Shown: one piece after another, positions 47,501 through 57,048 of the stretch
Numbering within the stretch: the first letter of the stretch is position 1
Layout of the letters: every line of letters starts with the position of its first letter
Notes under the pieces: generated by a model
The model's database searches: none
What the model was told of the DNA's origin: nothing
What the model saw: only the letters and a program-made list of their open reading frames with translations
NCBI GenBank assembly: GCA_006384855.1
Contig: VCJN01000727.1
Coordinates: 62,001-126,000 of the forward strand
Source: Tetraselmis striata
Lineage: Eukaryota; Chlorophyta; Chlorodendrophyceae; Chlorodendrales; Chlorodendraceae
Length of the DNA stretch: 64,000 nt
Reading direction: 5' to 3'
Position numbers and translations under genes: made by a program

Positions 47501-48650
47501 CCGGCCCAGATGCGGCCATCCGCAAGGTCCGCTGCGCCGATGGTCTGGCGTCTCGCGGGTGCACGATAAGGCGCGGACACGCCGAGGTAGCATGTCCGTC
47601 CGGTAGCTCTATCGACTGAGGTTCGCGATTGTGGCGGTGGTGGCGCAGCTGTCGGAGACTACCCAGCAGTCGGGGTATGTCGAGACATGGACGCAAACAT
47701 CCGTCTGACACCAGCCATTAGGCCCCGTTGCTCCGCCACAAAGTCGCATGACTTTGAGACAGTTGATATGTGCTGACAACGTGCATCTCGCTCTGCATCT
47801 CTCCGTGATGTAAGTCTTGTCGCTGCTCCATGTTAGATATCCGATGCTCTAGCCTGGCCACTAGGTCCAGTCTCGGTTGATCGGAAGATTCAGCAAGATA
47901 CTTGCCACTGTCGACAGCAATACCAAGTCCCGGGGGAATAGGAGTGTTGCTTGGTCGAGCGGGTGAGTTGTCTGCCATGTCGATGTTGTCCAAGCTGCCC
48001 CAGTGAGAAACGCGTTATGTCGGCCAAGCTAGCTGTCACATGTCAAGTAGCAAACTATGGTAGTCAGTTTGACCTCCCGCTCCGCAGCTCCGGTGCCTGT
48101 ATGTGCGTTGCGCGCCACTCAAACCACACCCCGCTCCGGCTGACGCTGATATCTTGCGGCTGCAGAAGTCAGCAGGGATACATGCCAGCCAAAGAGAACG
48201 TGGTGTAGGTGAGGACTCTGGTGTTCGAATTCTGTCTACGTCTGTCTAAAATTTTGAATAACTAATAATTAAGCACAATGGAGTTTGTGTTCGAATCCCG
48301 GAAGCTGGACTCGGCCTCGGAGGCTCGAGGATCTCGCCTAGGACGAGATATACTTGCACACTTCTAGAATGTGTGAGGGCTTATCCTATGCGCCCCGCTT
48401 CAGTACATCAACACCGACTCCATGCCCACCTGCCAAGCCGAGTGCTCGAGGGAACCTGAACGCTCAACCGGTGAGGGATGGAAGGTGGAAGTGCTCGGAG
48501 CTACTTACAGTGGGTGCAGCGAGCCGGGTTCGAGCTGCTGGGACTCATGAAGTGAGCAAAGCAGCTGCGCAAGCCGACCTTATTGAGATGGGCGGGGCGC
48601 GCGCACAAGCATGCTGATACTAGTCATGTAATCTACGATATCTACAATAG
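44583..48650 (-). mobile_element. Second copia element of the same family, truncated and older
   Basis: Closely related to the element at 38.6-44.5 kb along its length. In minus order it has a partial LTR (about 48453-48650), gag (about 48.0-46.7 kb), the protease region, a shortened pre-integrase/integrase stretch (about 46.3-45.5) and the first part of reverse transcriptase (to about 44.6). The rest of the polymerase, RNase H and the far LTR are absent. It is broken in several places. The 88 bp between the two copia elements (44495-44582) are not copia. Confidence 0.92.
48453..48650 (-). repeat. Partial copia LTR
   Basis: Starts tgaacgctcaaccgg and follows the first ~195 bp of the 312-bp LTR, ending near the tctacaa block; about 10% diverged by eye. 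Confidence 0.85.
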
Positions 48651-48689
48651 ATGCGTGGGCTCGTGCCCATTCCGCTTCTTCTTTTGCTA

Positions 48690-48792
48690 CTGCTTCCACC
48701 TCGCAGTTGCTATAGAGGACCTTTCTGATTGTACTTTTGTGGTGATTTTATGATGATATCGCCTTCTGCTGCTAGCTCATGCATGTAATTAT
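48690..48792 (-). repeat. Dispersed repeat R1
   Basis: gcttccacctcgcagttgct, aggacctttctgattg, gccttctgctgctagctcat. It begins about 40 bp from the end of the partial copia LTR. Confidence 0.7.
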
Positions 48793-48868
48793 GTATATAT
48801 CTACAGTACTAAGCGGCGCTTCGCGCCGGGGATTTGTGGAGGTGATCCTACCTCTTGGGTTGAGCCTG

Positions 48869-49219
48869 GTGCGGGATGCGGGCCGCTTTTAGCCGGCTTG
48901 TAGTGTTGATCTTGTAATACTGTGTTTTTCGGCTAGTACTGCTTTTAGCGTTACATTTGTCAGTAATTTATTTTTTTAAGAGACGTATAAATTTGTGAAA
49001 CAGATTAAATCTACAAGCCGCGTAAAGCTTGCCGCTGTTTACTGGTGTGCAATTCAAAAAAGCCAGTACCCAACCCACCGCTAAATTTTGCGGTAGTATT
49101 ACCCCCCATTAATTAAAGCAGTATTAAACCCCCCCCCCCCCCCCCCCCCCCCAAAAAAAGCAGCATTACAAGATCAGCAATACAGTACAAGCCGCCTACA
49201 GGCGGCCCGCATCCCGCAC
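48869..49219. mobile_element. Palindromic MITE with ~60-bp terminal inverted repeats
   Basis: The left arm gtgcgggatgcgggccgc, ggcttgta, ttgatcttgtaat is matched in inverted form by attacaagatcagcaa, caagccgcc, gcggcccgcatcccgcac at the right end (351 bp total). The interior is AT-rich with a 23-nt poly-C run (about 49130-49152). I see no convincing target duplication. A half copy lies at 17021-17075. Confidence 0.7.
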
Positions 49220-49230
49220 GAGGCCGCGCA

Positions 49231-49388
49231 GGTCGGGCCGGTCGTCAGGTCTGCGGGGCGGGCACGCCGCGAAACGCCATGCCCGCCGCCTGTACCGGCA
49301 CCGGACGCCGGACGCCGGACGCCGTCGTTCGACCGTCGCCCGTCCGTCGACGGACGCCGGGCCCCGGGTCGGCGGACTGCCCCCGCAC
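49231..49388. repeat. GC-rich dispersed repeat (inverted copy of 9121-9319)
   Basis: gtcaggtct, gggcggg, cggacgccggacgcc, the palindrome cgtccgtcgacggacg and ccgggtcggcgg correspond to the complement of the 9.1-kb block. It directly abuts the MITE ending at 49219. Confidence 0.6.
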
Positions 49389-49875
49389 CGTGGCGACCCC
49401 TTTTTACAGCATCATTTTACAGCATATACTTGGACCACCGTATAGTAATATAGCGAGAAAAGGCCCTATCGTTCAACATGCCCTAACTTTCAACCTTTCC
49501 CTAGAAGCCCTAGCTGTCCAGCCGTTGGGCCACTACTAGCTAGGAGCTGTCTATGGCGCGTCGATAGCCCTTGAGTAGGGTTTAGGGTCTAGGCTACCTT
49601 AGGGCGGAGGGCCGCCCCCGATGGACTTTCCTGGTGTGTGCCAGGCAGGGGTGAAGCGATGGGGGTCAGCATTTTTTTCCGGGTCGCGGGAAAATAAATA
49701 CGGACGCGCGTTTCAACACATCAGAACCATCCGGCTGCACGTGGCCGTGCGTCGCTACTAACTCTCACCACCGTCCTTGCAGTGCCGCTTAGAAGCCGTG
49801 ATAGTCGGTCAAGGCGGGCGTGGCTGCCCAAGTCCCTGGGGGACGACATAGCCGGCTCGCCAGTCAGCCAGCTCT

Positions 49876-50488
49876 ATGGCGGGTGGGCCATCGCGCGCCG
49901 CGATGCGCGGTCGTACGAGGGAAAGGTCGGGACAATTCTCAGCGCGCTCGTCTGGCCGCTCACCCAAGAAGAACACGGCAACCCGCAAGGCCGCCACCGA
50001 CGCAGAACGTGGGCGAGATCGACCCCGTAAAGAACCCCTCAGTCAGTCGAGTGACCCCTCTAACGCTCGAGGTGACTACAACGTCGATGAGAAGGCGAGG
50101 CGCACGCTTGAGCGTGCTATCAAACTTGTTCTTGCTGGTGTCGAAAAGCCGGCCAAAGCTGCAAAGAGCTATGTCGTGAACATAACGACGCTTATCGCTG
50201 CTGTCAAGAGGGCAAGAGAGGCTATGAAACAGGGCAAGACTCGTGTTGTTGCTGCTGGAACCCGCCCAACAACCATGACCCGTGAGGACGAATCATCGTT
50301 GGCATGTGCGTCCTGATCTGGGCAGACCGTGGGCTGGCGCTAAGCAAGCGAGCCGTCAAAAAGCACGCGCTGGACATCATTAAATAAGCCGTGGCTATGA
50401 TAAAGACCCTGTCGCCAAGATCCGGATAAAACGAGGGAAGATGTATAGAAAATATTTTCGCGGTTTCATGCGCCGCCACCCTGCGACC
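49876..50488 (+). pseudogene. Pogo-like transposase, N-terminal part
   Basis: A basic N-terminus (RSPKKNTATRKAATDAERGR) leads to a psq-type helix-turn-helix: RRTLERAIKLVLAGVEKPAK, then AAKSYVVNITTLIAAVKRA. Next come TMTREDESSL and, after a one-base frame change near 50290, VLIWADRGLALSKRAVKKHA, the CENP-B-type DNA-binding motif (compare L..WI..C..RG.P.T...L). After a further frame change near 50390 it resumes as KMYRKYFRGFMRRHPAT, equivalent to YRRFLERHSDRI of the 20.6-kb copy. There the reading is cut at codon ACC (50486-50488) by the 4.9-kb insertion and resumes with AAT at 55421. The start codon is chosen as the first ATG before the basic region; an exon further upstream is possible. Confidence 0.75.
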
Positions 50489-50495
50489 GGTACAG

Positions 50496-50548
50496 GGCAC
50501 ATTTTTGAGTCAAAACGGTCCAATTCCTGGACTCAAAAATGTGCCCCC
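50496..50548. other. Terminal hairpin of the 4.9-kb element
   Basis: gggcacatttttgagtc and gactcaaaaatgtgcccc form an almost perfect inverted repeat with an 18-nt loop at the left tip. The right tip (55307-55392) carries comparable gactcaaa/tttgagtc blocks. Confidence 0.85.
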
Positions 50549-50932
50549 CACGTGATCGCTTAGGCTGGGATATGTACCCATTTTTCGGTCACATTTCAGG
50601 TGCAATGCAATACTATACGAGAGTACTAAAAATGGCACATCGGCGGTTCCTCTTCGCGCCCTCAGTCGCGTAAAGTACTATCCGCCTCACCTTGGAAGAT
50701 TGCGGACGCGAGGGCATGGCGACTGCGTTTCAAGAGTTTCAAGCTTGGAAATCGAGCCTCACTCGCGCAGAGAAGACGCCCCGGGCCTACGAGTCTATCG
50801 TCGACCTCAGAGATTGTGTTCGTCGCAACGAGATGCTACCTCTGAACCCTGCTGACAGCGACGCGGCGTTGGGGCGAGATGTTGGCGCAGGCGGCGGTGC
50901 GGGCTTCGCGTCCCGAGATGAGGGCTCCTTAA

Positions 50933-51655
50933 GCGGAGATGCGGGTCGGGGAGGCGGAGATGCGGCACCGCCACGGGAAGATGTGGCCCTGCGACTCCCA
51001 CCAGCGGCACCCGAAGGCGCCTGACGGCTTGACGTGGCTTCGCGTTTCGGCTTAGGCGCATGGAAGGGGTCGTCGTCCTCCAACTCTTTCGCCATCTTAA
51101 AGGAGGAGTGGGCCCACGCTTCTTGGAATGCTTCTTGCGCGGCTTAATGGGCTACAAGCTGCTGCTCTTGCCTCCAGGGGCGGAGATGCGGGTCGGGTAG
51201 GCGTAGATACGGCACCGCCACGGGAAGATGTGGCCCTGCGACTCCCACCAGCGGCACCCGAAGGCGCCTGACGGCTTGACGTGGTTTCGCGTTTCGGCTT
51301 AGGCGCCTGGAAGGGGTCGTCGTCCTCCAACTCTTTCGCCATCTTTAAGGAGGAGTCGGCCCACGCTTCTTGGAATGCTTCTTGCGCGGCTTAATGGGCT
51401 ACAAGCTGCTGCTCTTGCCTCCATAGGTGGAAATGCGGGTCGGGGAGGCGGAGATGCGGCACCGCCACGGGAAGATGTGGCCCTACGACTCCCACCAGCG
51501 GCACCCGAAGGCGCCTGACGGCTTGATGGGGCTTCGCGTTTCGGCTTAGGCGCATGGAAGGGTCGTCGTCCTCCAACTCTATCGCCATCTTGAAGGAGGA
51601 CTCGGCCCGCGCTTCTTGGAATGCTTTTTGCGCAGCTTAATGGTCTTGCCTCCCG
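50933..51655. repeat. 247-bp tandem repeat, three copies
   Basis: The landmark atgtggccct recurs at 50981, 51228 and 51475. On the minus strand each unit opens a frame starting MAKELEDDDPF and running through KREATSSRQAPSGAAGG, so the unit may derive from a coding fragment. 247 is not a multiple of three, so the units cannot form one continuous protein. Confidence 0.92.
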
Positions 51656-51985
51656 TGCTCAACGCACCGTGCGGGCGCTTCGTCGCACTCGAAGGCTGAG
51701 GCTCGCTCGGCGGCTTGGCAGTCTCCGAGGGACCAAGCCTGCTCGGGGGAGGGGCGGAGCTGCTCGAAGCTCTATCAAGAGACCTGCTGCAGCGCCGTTT
51801 TGGGAGCCATCTCCGCCGGACCCCGGTGGCGGTGGTTGAGATGCGGGCTTAGAGGACCCGCCAGCCTGACGCGGCGCCGCTACGACCTGGTAGTAGCGGT
51901 CGTCGACCAAGACGGTGGGGGGTAAAGAGCCAGATCGGCAACCTTCCAGTATGAGGATTTTTATGACAAAAAGGGGATTTAATTG
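51656..51985. other. Spacer between two arrays
   Basis: GC-rich link with no recognisable gene; open frames on both strands. Confidence 0.4.
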
Positions 51986-52680
51986 CCCATATGCTTTACA
52001 ATACTATGCAGATTGCAAGGCAGTACCACTAATGCCTGATATTTGCTCGCGGCACGCCGCAGATTGCTGCAGCGCTGCACCGCAGATGCTGCCTTTAGGC
52101 ATGCTTTTATTGCCTAGATGGCTGCAAACCATTTCGTATGCGGGGTTGCATGGCATAGAAGGGACGTGAACACGCGCCTTCTTGACGATACTATGCAGAT
52201 TGCAAGGCAGTAGGCCTAATGCCTGATATTTGCTGGCAGCACGCCGCAGATTGTTGCAGCGCTGCACCGCAGATGCTGCCTTAAGGCATGCTTTAATTGT
52301 CTAGATGGCTGCAAACCATTTATTAGTATGCGGGGCTGCATGGCATAGAAGGGATGTGAACACGCACCGGCTTGACGATACCATACGGACTGCAAGGCAG
52401 TAGGGCTAATACCTCATATTTGCTGGCGGCACGCCGCAGATTGCTGCAGCCATTTGCCTACATGGCTGCAAACCATTTCGTACGCGGGGCTGCATGGCAT
52501 AGAAGGGATATGAATATGCACCTGTCGATAGCATACAGATTGCAGGGCAGTAGGGATAATACGTTATATTTGCTGGCGGCACGCCGCAGATTGCTGCAGC
52601 GCTGTACCGCAGATGCTGCCTTTAAGCATGCTTTGATTGCCTAGATGGCTGCAAACCATTTAGTATGTGGGGCTGCATGA
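51986..52680. repeat. ~187-bp tandem repeat, four copies
   Basis: gattgcaagg-type landmarks at 52011, 52198, 52388 and 52538 (periods 187, 190 and 150; the third unit has lost about 40 bp). Shared blocks: cggcacgccgcagattgctg, tagatggctgcaaaccattt, ggggctgcatggcatagaag. Confidence 0.92.
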
Positions 52681-52689
52681 ATCACCAAC

Positions 52690-53332
52690 ATGCGCCGGCC
52701 GCGGCGCGTTGGCGCCCCGCTGCGCCGGCCGCGGCGCGTTGGCGCCCCGCTGCGCCGGCCGCGGCGCGTTGGCGCCCCGCTGCGCCGGCCGCGGCGCGTT
52801 GGCGCCCCGCTGCGCCGGCCGCGGCGCGTTGGCGCCCCGCTGCGCCGGCCGCGGCGCGTTGGCGCCCCGCTGCGCCGGCCGCGGCGCGTTGGCGCCCCGC
52901 TGCGCCGGCCGCGGCGCGTTGGCGCCCCGCTGCGCCGGCCGCGGCGCGTTGGCGCCCCGCTGCGCCGGCCGCGGCGCGTTGGCGCCCCGCTGCGCCGGCC
53001 GCGGCGCGTTGGCGCCCCGCTGCGCCGGCCGCGGCGCGTTGGCGCCCCGCTGCCCCGGCCGCGGCGCGTTGGCGCCCCGCTGCCCCGGCCGCGGCGCGTT
53101 GGCGCCCCGCTGCCCCGGCCGCGGCGCGTTGGCGCCCCGCTGCCCCGGCCGCGGCGCGTTGGCGCCCCGCTGCCCCGGCCGCGGCGCGTTGGCGCCCCGC
53201 TGCCCCGGCCGCGGCGCGTTGGCGCCCCGCTGCCCCGGCCGCGGCGCGTTGGCGCCCCGCTGCCCCGGCCGCGGCGCGTTGGCGCCCCGCTTCCCCGGCC
53301 GCGGCGCGTTGGCATCCCGCTGCCACGACCGC
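52690..53332. repeat. 30-bp GC minisatellite, about 21 copies
   Basis: Unit ggccgcggcgcgttggcgcc plus ccgctgcgcc. The first ~12 units carry ctgcgcc and the next ~9 ctgcccc, a sharp switch near 53050. Being a multiple of three without stops, it stays open in at least five reading frames for more than 210 codons; none is credible as a gene. Confidence 0.97.
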
Positions 53333-54090
53333 GCTAGCAAAGGAAGTGCGGTTTGTGAAATCGACGGACAGGAGTCGATTAAACTCTTATCTGCGGTTGA
53401 GAATGATTTGTTGCGATAGTTGATTATGATTAATGAGGTATTGTCCAGGGAGCTATGGCAGCGAATTTCAAGCTGCATGAATCCCTTGTCACGGACCAGA
53501 CACGAACCCACGTTGCTTGCCGAGGTGCTCCGAGAGATGCGCCCTTAAAGTCGCCGAATCTCTTCCGACGACCAACCACAAGGCGCGTTTGTTGGTGTCG
53601 GGGTTTCTTGGGTGCTTTGACGCGATGAGAAATGCACGACCCGCTTTCAACGGACTGTGGATAGGTAGTTCATTTGCGGGCGGGGCCCTTGCGTCAAGTA
53701 GGTGCTCGGAATCTGCACGCAACAGATTTCCGCCTTGTAGGCCGCCAGCAGCGGTAGGAGCAAATTCAGGTGAGTGAACCAAGGCGGCGTGACAACGACA
53801 AAGGGATACTTGCACAGGTCAGCGTTACAAGAGCTAGGAGCGATAGTACACGGGTTTGCACGCGTAAGATGCGAGCGCTCATATGCCCCCACTGCGGAGA
53901 TGCGGGTAATCCCACCCTCTACCTTTAAATTCTCTCCATCCTCCGCATTTCTTGCTCGTCAGTCGTGCCAGCGGTGGCTTCAGCCACCGCTGCTTTGACG
54001 TCCGCGAGGACGTACCCGTCGTCCCCAATGTGGGCCTCCGGGTTCCAGTGCCGCATCTCTCGCCGCCGCCATGGTTCTCGCTGTCTCGCA
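53333..54090. other. Element interior, no recognised gene
   Basis: No domain recognised. Holds the first member of the 85-bp repeat pair (53500-53587). Confidence 0.4.
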
Positions 54091-54182
54091 TACACGAACC
54101 CACGTTGCTTGCCGAGGTGCTCCGAGAGATGCGCCCTTACTTAAAGTCGCCGAATCTCGTCCGACGACCAACTTCAAGGCGT
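53500..54182 (+). repeat. 85-bp direct repeat pair
   Basis: 53500-53587 and 54092-54182 share acgaacccacgttgcttgcc, gaggtgctccgagagatgcg and cgacgaccaac, about 590 bp apart. Confidence 0.88.
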
Positions 54183-55306
54183 CGACAATTACTAGTCACA
54201 TCTCGCACCCTCCTGACGGCAGTGAGTGGCGCGCAGCAATTGAGAAAGATGATGAGGAGCAGCCCCCCCCCCCCCCCCCCCCCTCCCCCGCCACGCTGTC
54301 GACATTGGCAAGACCCGAGCCGTAGTCCGGGTGTGCCATGACGAGGGCTTTTGCCGGGCCATTTTACCAGGGGACGAGATTCGCATCTGCCGGTGAGCTT
54401 CTTGGACATACTCGTTGCAAATCCTCCGCAACTCGTTGTACACAAGCCGGTGGTCTTCAGAGGCCAAGAAGGCCCGCATGTTCACCGTGCTGCCTCTCGT
54501 CCCTGCCCCTCTCTTGCAGTCTGAGGTCATCGGGTATCGCGGATCGTGCATGATGTGTTAGAGGTCGTTGGCAGACAAGGACGAAAACACGAAGCGGGTG
54601 GGAAACGGGGCGGGTGTCACCACTCATGTCGAGATGCGCGACGGCGAGGTGCGCTTAACGCGTACCGTTGGAGTCGCTCCTGGGAGAGGGACCAAAGGTG
54701 GCACACCTTGAGGCTTGGGGGGTCAGGCTGAGGCTCGCCGTGAGGCGAAGGCTGCGAATCTCCGGCCCCGGGCCATAGCGGTCCGCTTCCATGTTGCCCA
54801 CCGCCCGGCTGCATGGGCCTTATGGGCTGGGTCGTGGGTATTGGCGCCTGAGACGCCCTCCTGCCGGAACGCAAGTGCATCTGCGGAGAATCTTGCGCCA
54901 TGGGGGTCACTAGCAATGTGTCGAGAGCCATGCTCGTTGGGTCAAAGCCAAGTGTAGGCGCAGATGTCCCCGCCACGCACAGAACTCTGCAAGCGGGCAG
55001 ATGTGCGTTTTGCTCTGCGAGGACGGTATGCCATGCTTTTGTGCACCGAGAAGCGTCAAGATGCCTCAAAGAATACAAGCGCGAGGGAGCTTGCGAGGAG
55101 TAGATGAGTGGGAAGCACAGTGGCGGCGTAGCATTCGAGGCCAGAAAAAACCGTTGGCGTGGAAGGGTAGCGACGCATCTCGTCAAAGGGCGGTGGACAG
55201 CCGTGTAGTACATAGTGAAGGTTCATTTCACTGAACAGTACCTCGTACAGTGTTGGCAAGAAAAGGAAGCCAGTTTCACAGTACATTCGTACAGTGTTAG
55301 GCTAGA
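54183..55306. other. Element interior with poly-C run and unrecognised frames
   Basis: A poly-C run (about 54265-54282). A minus-strand frame (about 54617-55213) reads MALDTLLVTPMAQDSPQMHL then RSGRRASQAPIPTTQP, Pro/Gln-rich and of unknown function. No transposase motif. Confidence 0.35.
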
Positions 55307-55420
55307 CTCAAATTTGCACCCCCCAAAAGGGGTACAATATTGAGTTAAGGGGGGTGCAATTTTGAGTCCAGAAATGTGCCCATTTTGACTCAATAATCGC
55401 CCTTCCCCCCCCCTGCGACC

Positions 55421-55649
55421 AATGCGATGGTATTCAAGCTGCGTGCGCGGGTAGCTGACCGCTTAAACCCCAAGCGATGGCTTGTAACCAAAACGGATGT
55501 GCTCACACTATGCAATGCCATCGCTGAATTTGAGAAAGAACATGGTCCGCTGGATCCTAGCCGAATCTTCAATCTAGATGAGACCTCTTTTAGATATGAT
55601 GGGAGAGTGGAGCGGGTCACCACCATGAAGGGGGCCAAGCGTACACACA
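55421..55649 (+). pseudogene. Pogo-like transposase, middle part before the MITE
   Basis: Continues in frame from 50488: NAMVFKLRARVADRLNPKRW, then EFEKEHGPLDPSRIFNLDET with the first catalytic Asp, and GRVERVTTMKGAKRTHT, matching DLPARNVCNLDET ... GARRTHT of the 20.6-kb copy. It stops at the MITE. Confidence 0.82.
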
Positions 55650-56127
55650 CACACCGGTTCCCCGGGTACTCGCTAAATGAAATCCTCCCGGGGCTAAGCT
55701 GTGTACAGCGGGGTCACAATCCTGAGCTGCAACTACCGAAACGAGTGCGAATAGTGATTAGTATCCGGTTGATACAGTCAAATATAACGTCATTTGATCA
55801 AAGCTCGGAGCCCACGTGACCACCCGTCTCGCCAACCCATCCCGCCCCACCGATGCCAATCGAACACACCGGCCGGCACCATCACGCGCATACCGCGGTA
55901 GCAGCGCGCTAACGTAGGCATATGGTGGCGTTCAGGTGCCTCGTCTTGTGTGTCGCGGGCAGGGATGGGGCTGGCGGCGGGATGATGAGGGAGGAGAGCA
56001 AGCGGTCACGTGCTAATATTACGCACGTAGCGCGTGCCACGTCGCCAAAAAGCGTTGCCAGCTACACATCTCGGATTTGAGACCCGTTTACGGTCTTCAG
56101 AAACGAGTACCTACGCGAACCGGTGTG
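55650..56127. mobile_element. 478-bp MITE, copy 1, nested in the pogo gene
   Basis: Terminal inverted repeats CACACCGGTTC / GAACCGGTGTG. A 2-bp duplication (CA) would restore the host reading RTHTLQNALRF exactly. A second copy lies at 60755-61236. Both share cccgggtactcgcta near the left end and cgagtacctacgcg near the right end. TIRs beginning CAC with a 2-3 bp duplication would suit an EnSpm/CACTA-type element, but no transposase is present. Confidence 0.85.
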
Positions 56128-56412
56128 CACGTTGCAGAACGCATTGCGGTTCTCAATCACTATTCTACATGTCATTGTCGCTGATGGCACACAGCTTCCA
56201 CCTTTTTTTATTGTGAAGGGGAAAAACATGCCAGATTGGTGGGACAAGCAAGACTTATCAAACACCATTCTGAGGGACGCCGAGCTTACAACACAGAAGA
56301 ATGCGTGGATTGACGGCGACCTCTACCACTACTGGGTAGAGACGGTGTTCCTGCCCTACACAGAGGAACTACGCCGCACATGCAAAATATTGCTGATCAT
56401 TGACAACTTCAG
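56128..56412 (+). pseudogene. Pogo-like transposase, DDE core after the MITE
   Basis: LQNALRFSITILHVIVADGT, QLPPFFIVKGKNMPDWWDKQ, ... AWIDGDLYHYWVETVFLPYT and CKILLIIDNF, with the second catalytic Asp in IIDNFSGH once the following intron is removed. It is more intact than the 20.6-kb copy over this stretch. Confidence 0.82.
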
Positions 56413-56513
56413 GTGAGTAAGCTAGCTTGCACTTAGCGACTTTTACCAGCTCAAAATATGGCATGGGAAACTTGCAATTATCATCTTACATGTATGTGTG
56501 GATTTTTATCCAG
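56413..56513 (+). other. Spliceosomal intron in the transposase gene (101 bp)
   Basis: Donor AG|GTGAGT and acceptor tttttatccAG join aacttcag to cgggcacacc, giving DNFSGHTG, the conserved D-N-x-S-x-H motif of pogo transposases. Unspliced, a stop follows directly. Confidence 0.78.
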
Positions 56514-57048
56514 CGGGCACACCGGGGTTATTGCGGCGGAGTGCGCGCTGCCTGCAACCGTCCGCGCGGAAGAGAGCCCTGACAACCCCGCGCATGCAAC
56601 TCTCCAAGGAGCCTTGCAGGCTGCAGCAGGCTGCCAGCCCGAACCCAAGCTACCCAAGAAGGTGACGCCGGCAAATTTGAAGAGGGCTGGCGCTGCCTTG
56701 GAGACAGCAGCGAAGGCAGAAGAAAAGAAGGAGCAGCAAGTAAACAAGGCAGAGGAGGTGGCGAACGCCATGTGCCGCAAGACAGAGTTAGCCGAAGCCG
56801 TGGCTGAAGCTGAGCTAAGTGTGCTAGGTGCCCACGTCAAGGTTGCGGACGCTAAGATCGCCGCAGGGCAAGATTCAAGTGCGCGCGAGCGCCACGATGC
56901 GCGTGACGAAATGAGCGTTTTTGATAGCAACGACAGTGAGGAAGGCGAAGAGGAGATAGAGGAGGAGGAAAATCAGGATGCGGAACAGGGCGAGGACGAG
57001 CTAAACCCTGCCTACATAGATGAGGACGACGAGTGGCTGAACTGGTAG
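56514..57048 (+). pseudogene. Pogo-like transposase, C-terminal part
   Basis: After GHTG the frame jumps to a C-terminal tail: ESPDNPAHATLQGALQAAAG, Ala/Lys-rich helices (AALETAAKAEEKKEQQVNKA), an acidic run (EEGEEEIEEEENQDAEQGED) and the terminus DEDDEWLNW. The region that should hold the third catalytic acid (PLDV...KPLK..W in the 20.6-kb copy) is missing, so this copy cannot be catalytic unless another intron or exon is overlooked. Confidence 0.72.

Larger units (their letters stand above)
50489..55411. mobile_element. 4.9-kb TIR element (Mutator-like?) inside the pogo transposase gene
   Basis: The host string cctgcgacc (up to ccctgcgacc) is duplicated at 50480-50488 and 55412-55420, a 9-10 bp target duplication. 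The ends are imperfect inverted repeats of about 60 bp: left, ggtacagggcaca then tttttgagtcaaaac, ctggactcaaaaa and tgtgcccccc; right (complement), gggcgattattgagtcaaaa, tgggcaca, ctggactcaaaattgcaccc. A long TIR with a 9-bp duplication suggests a Mutator-like element, but no MURA-type transposase is seen. The interior is mostly three tandem arrays (247 bp x3, ~187 bp x4, 30 bp x~21), an 85-bp direct-repeat pair and unrecognised frames, so it is non-autonomous. Confidence 0.78.

Noticed and set aside
48270-48310. gttcgaatcccgg as a tRNA T-loop (B box)
   Set aside because: No A box or acceptor/anticodon stems at the right distance; it lies in the untranslated leader of the truncated copia element.
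52641-53511. Several >210-codon frames on both strands over 52.64-53.5 kb
   Set aside because: They are all the same 30-bp minisatellite read in different frames; openness follows from a stop-free unit whose length is a multiple of three.
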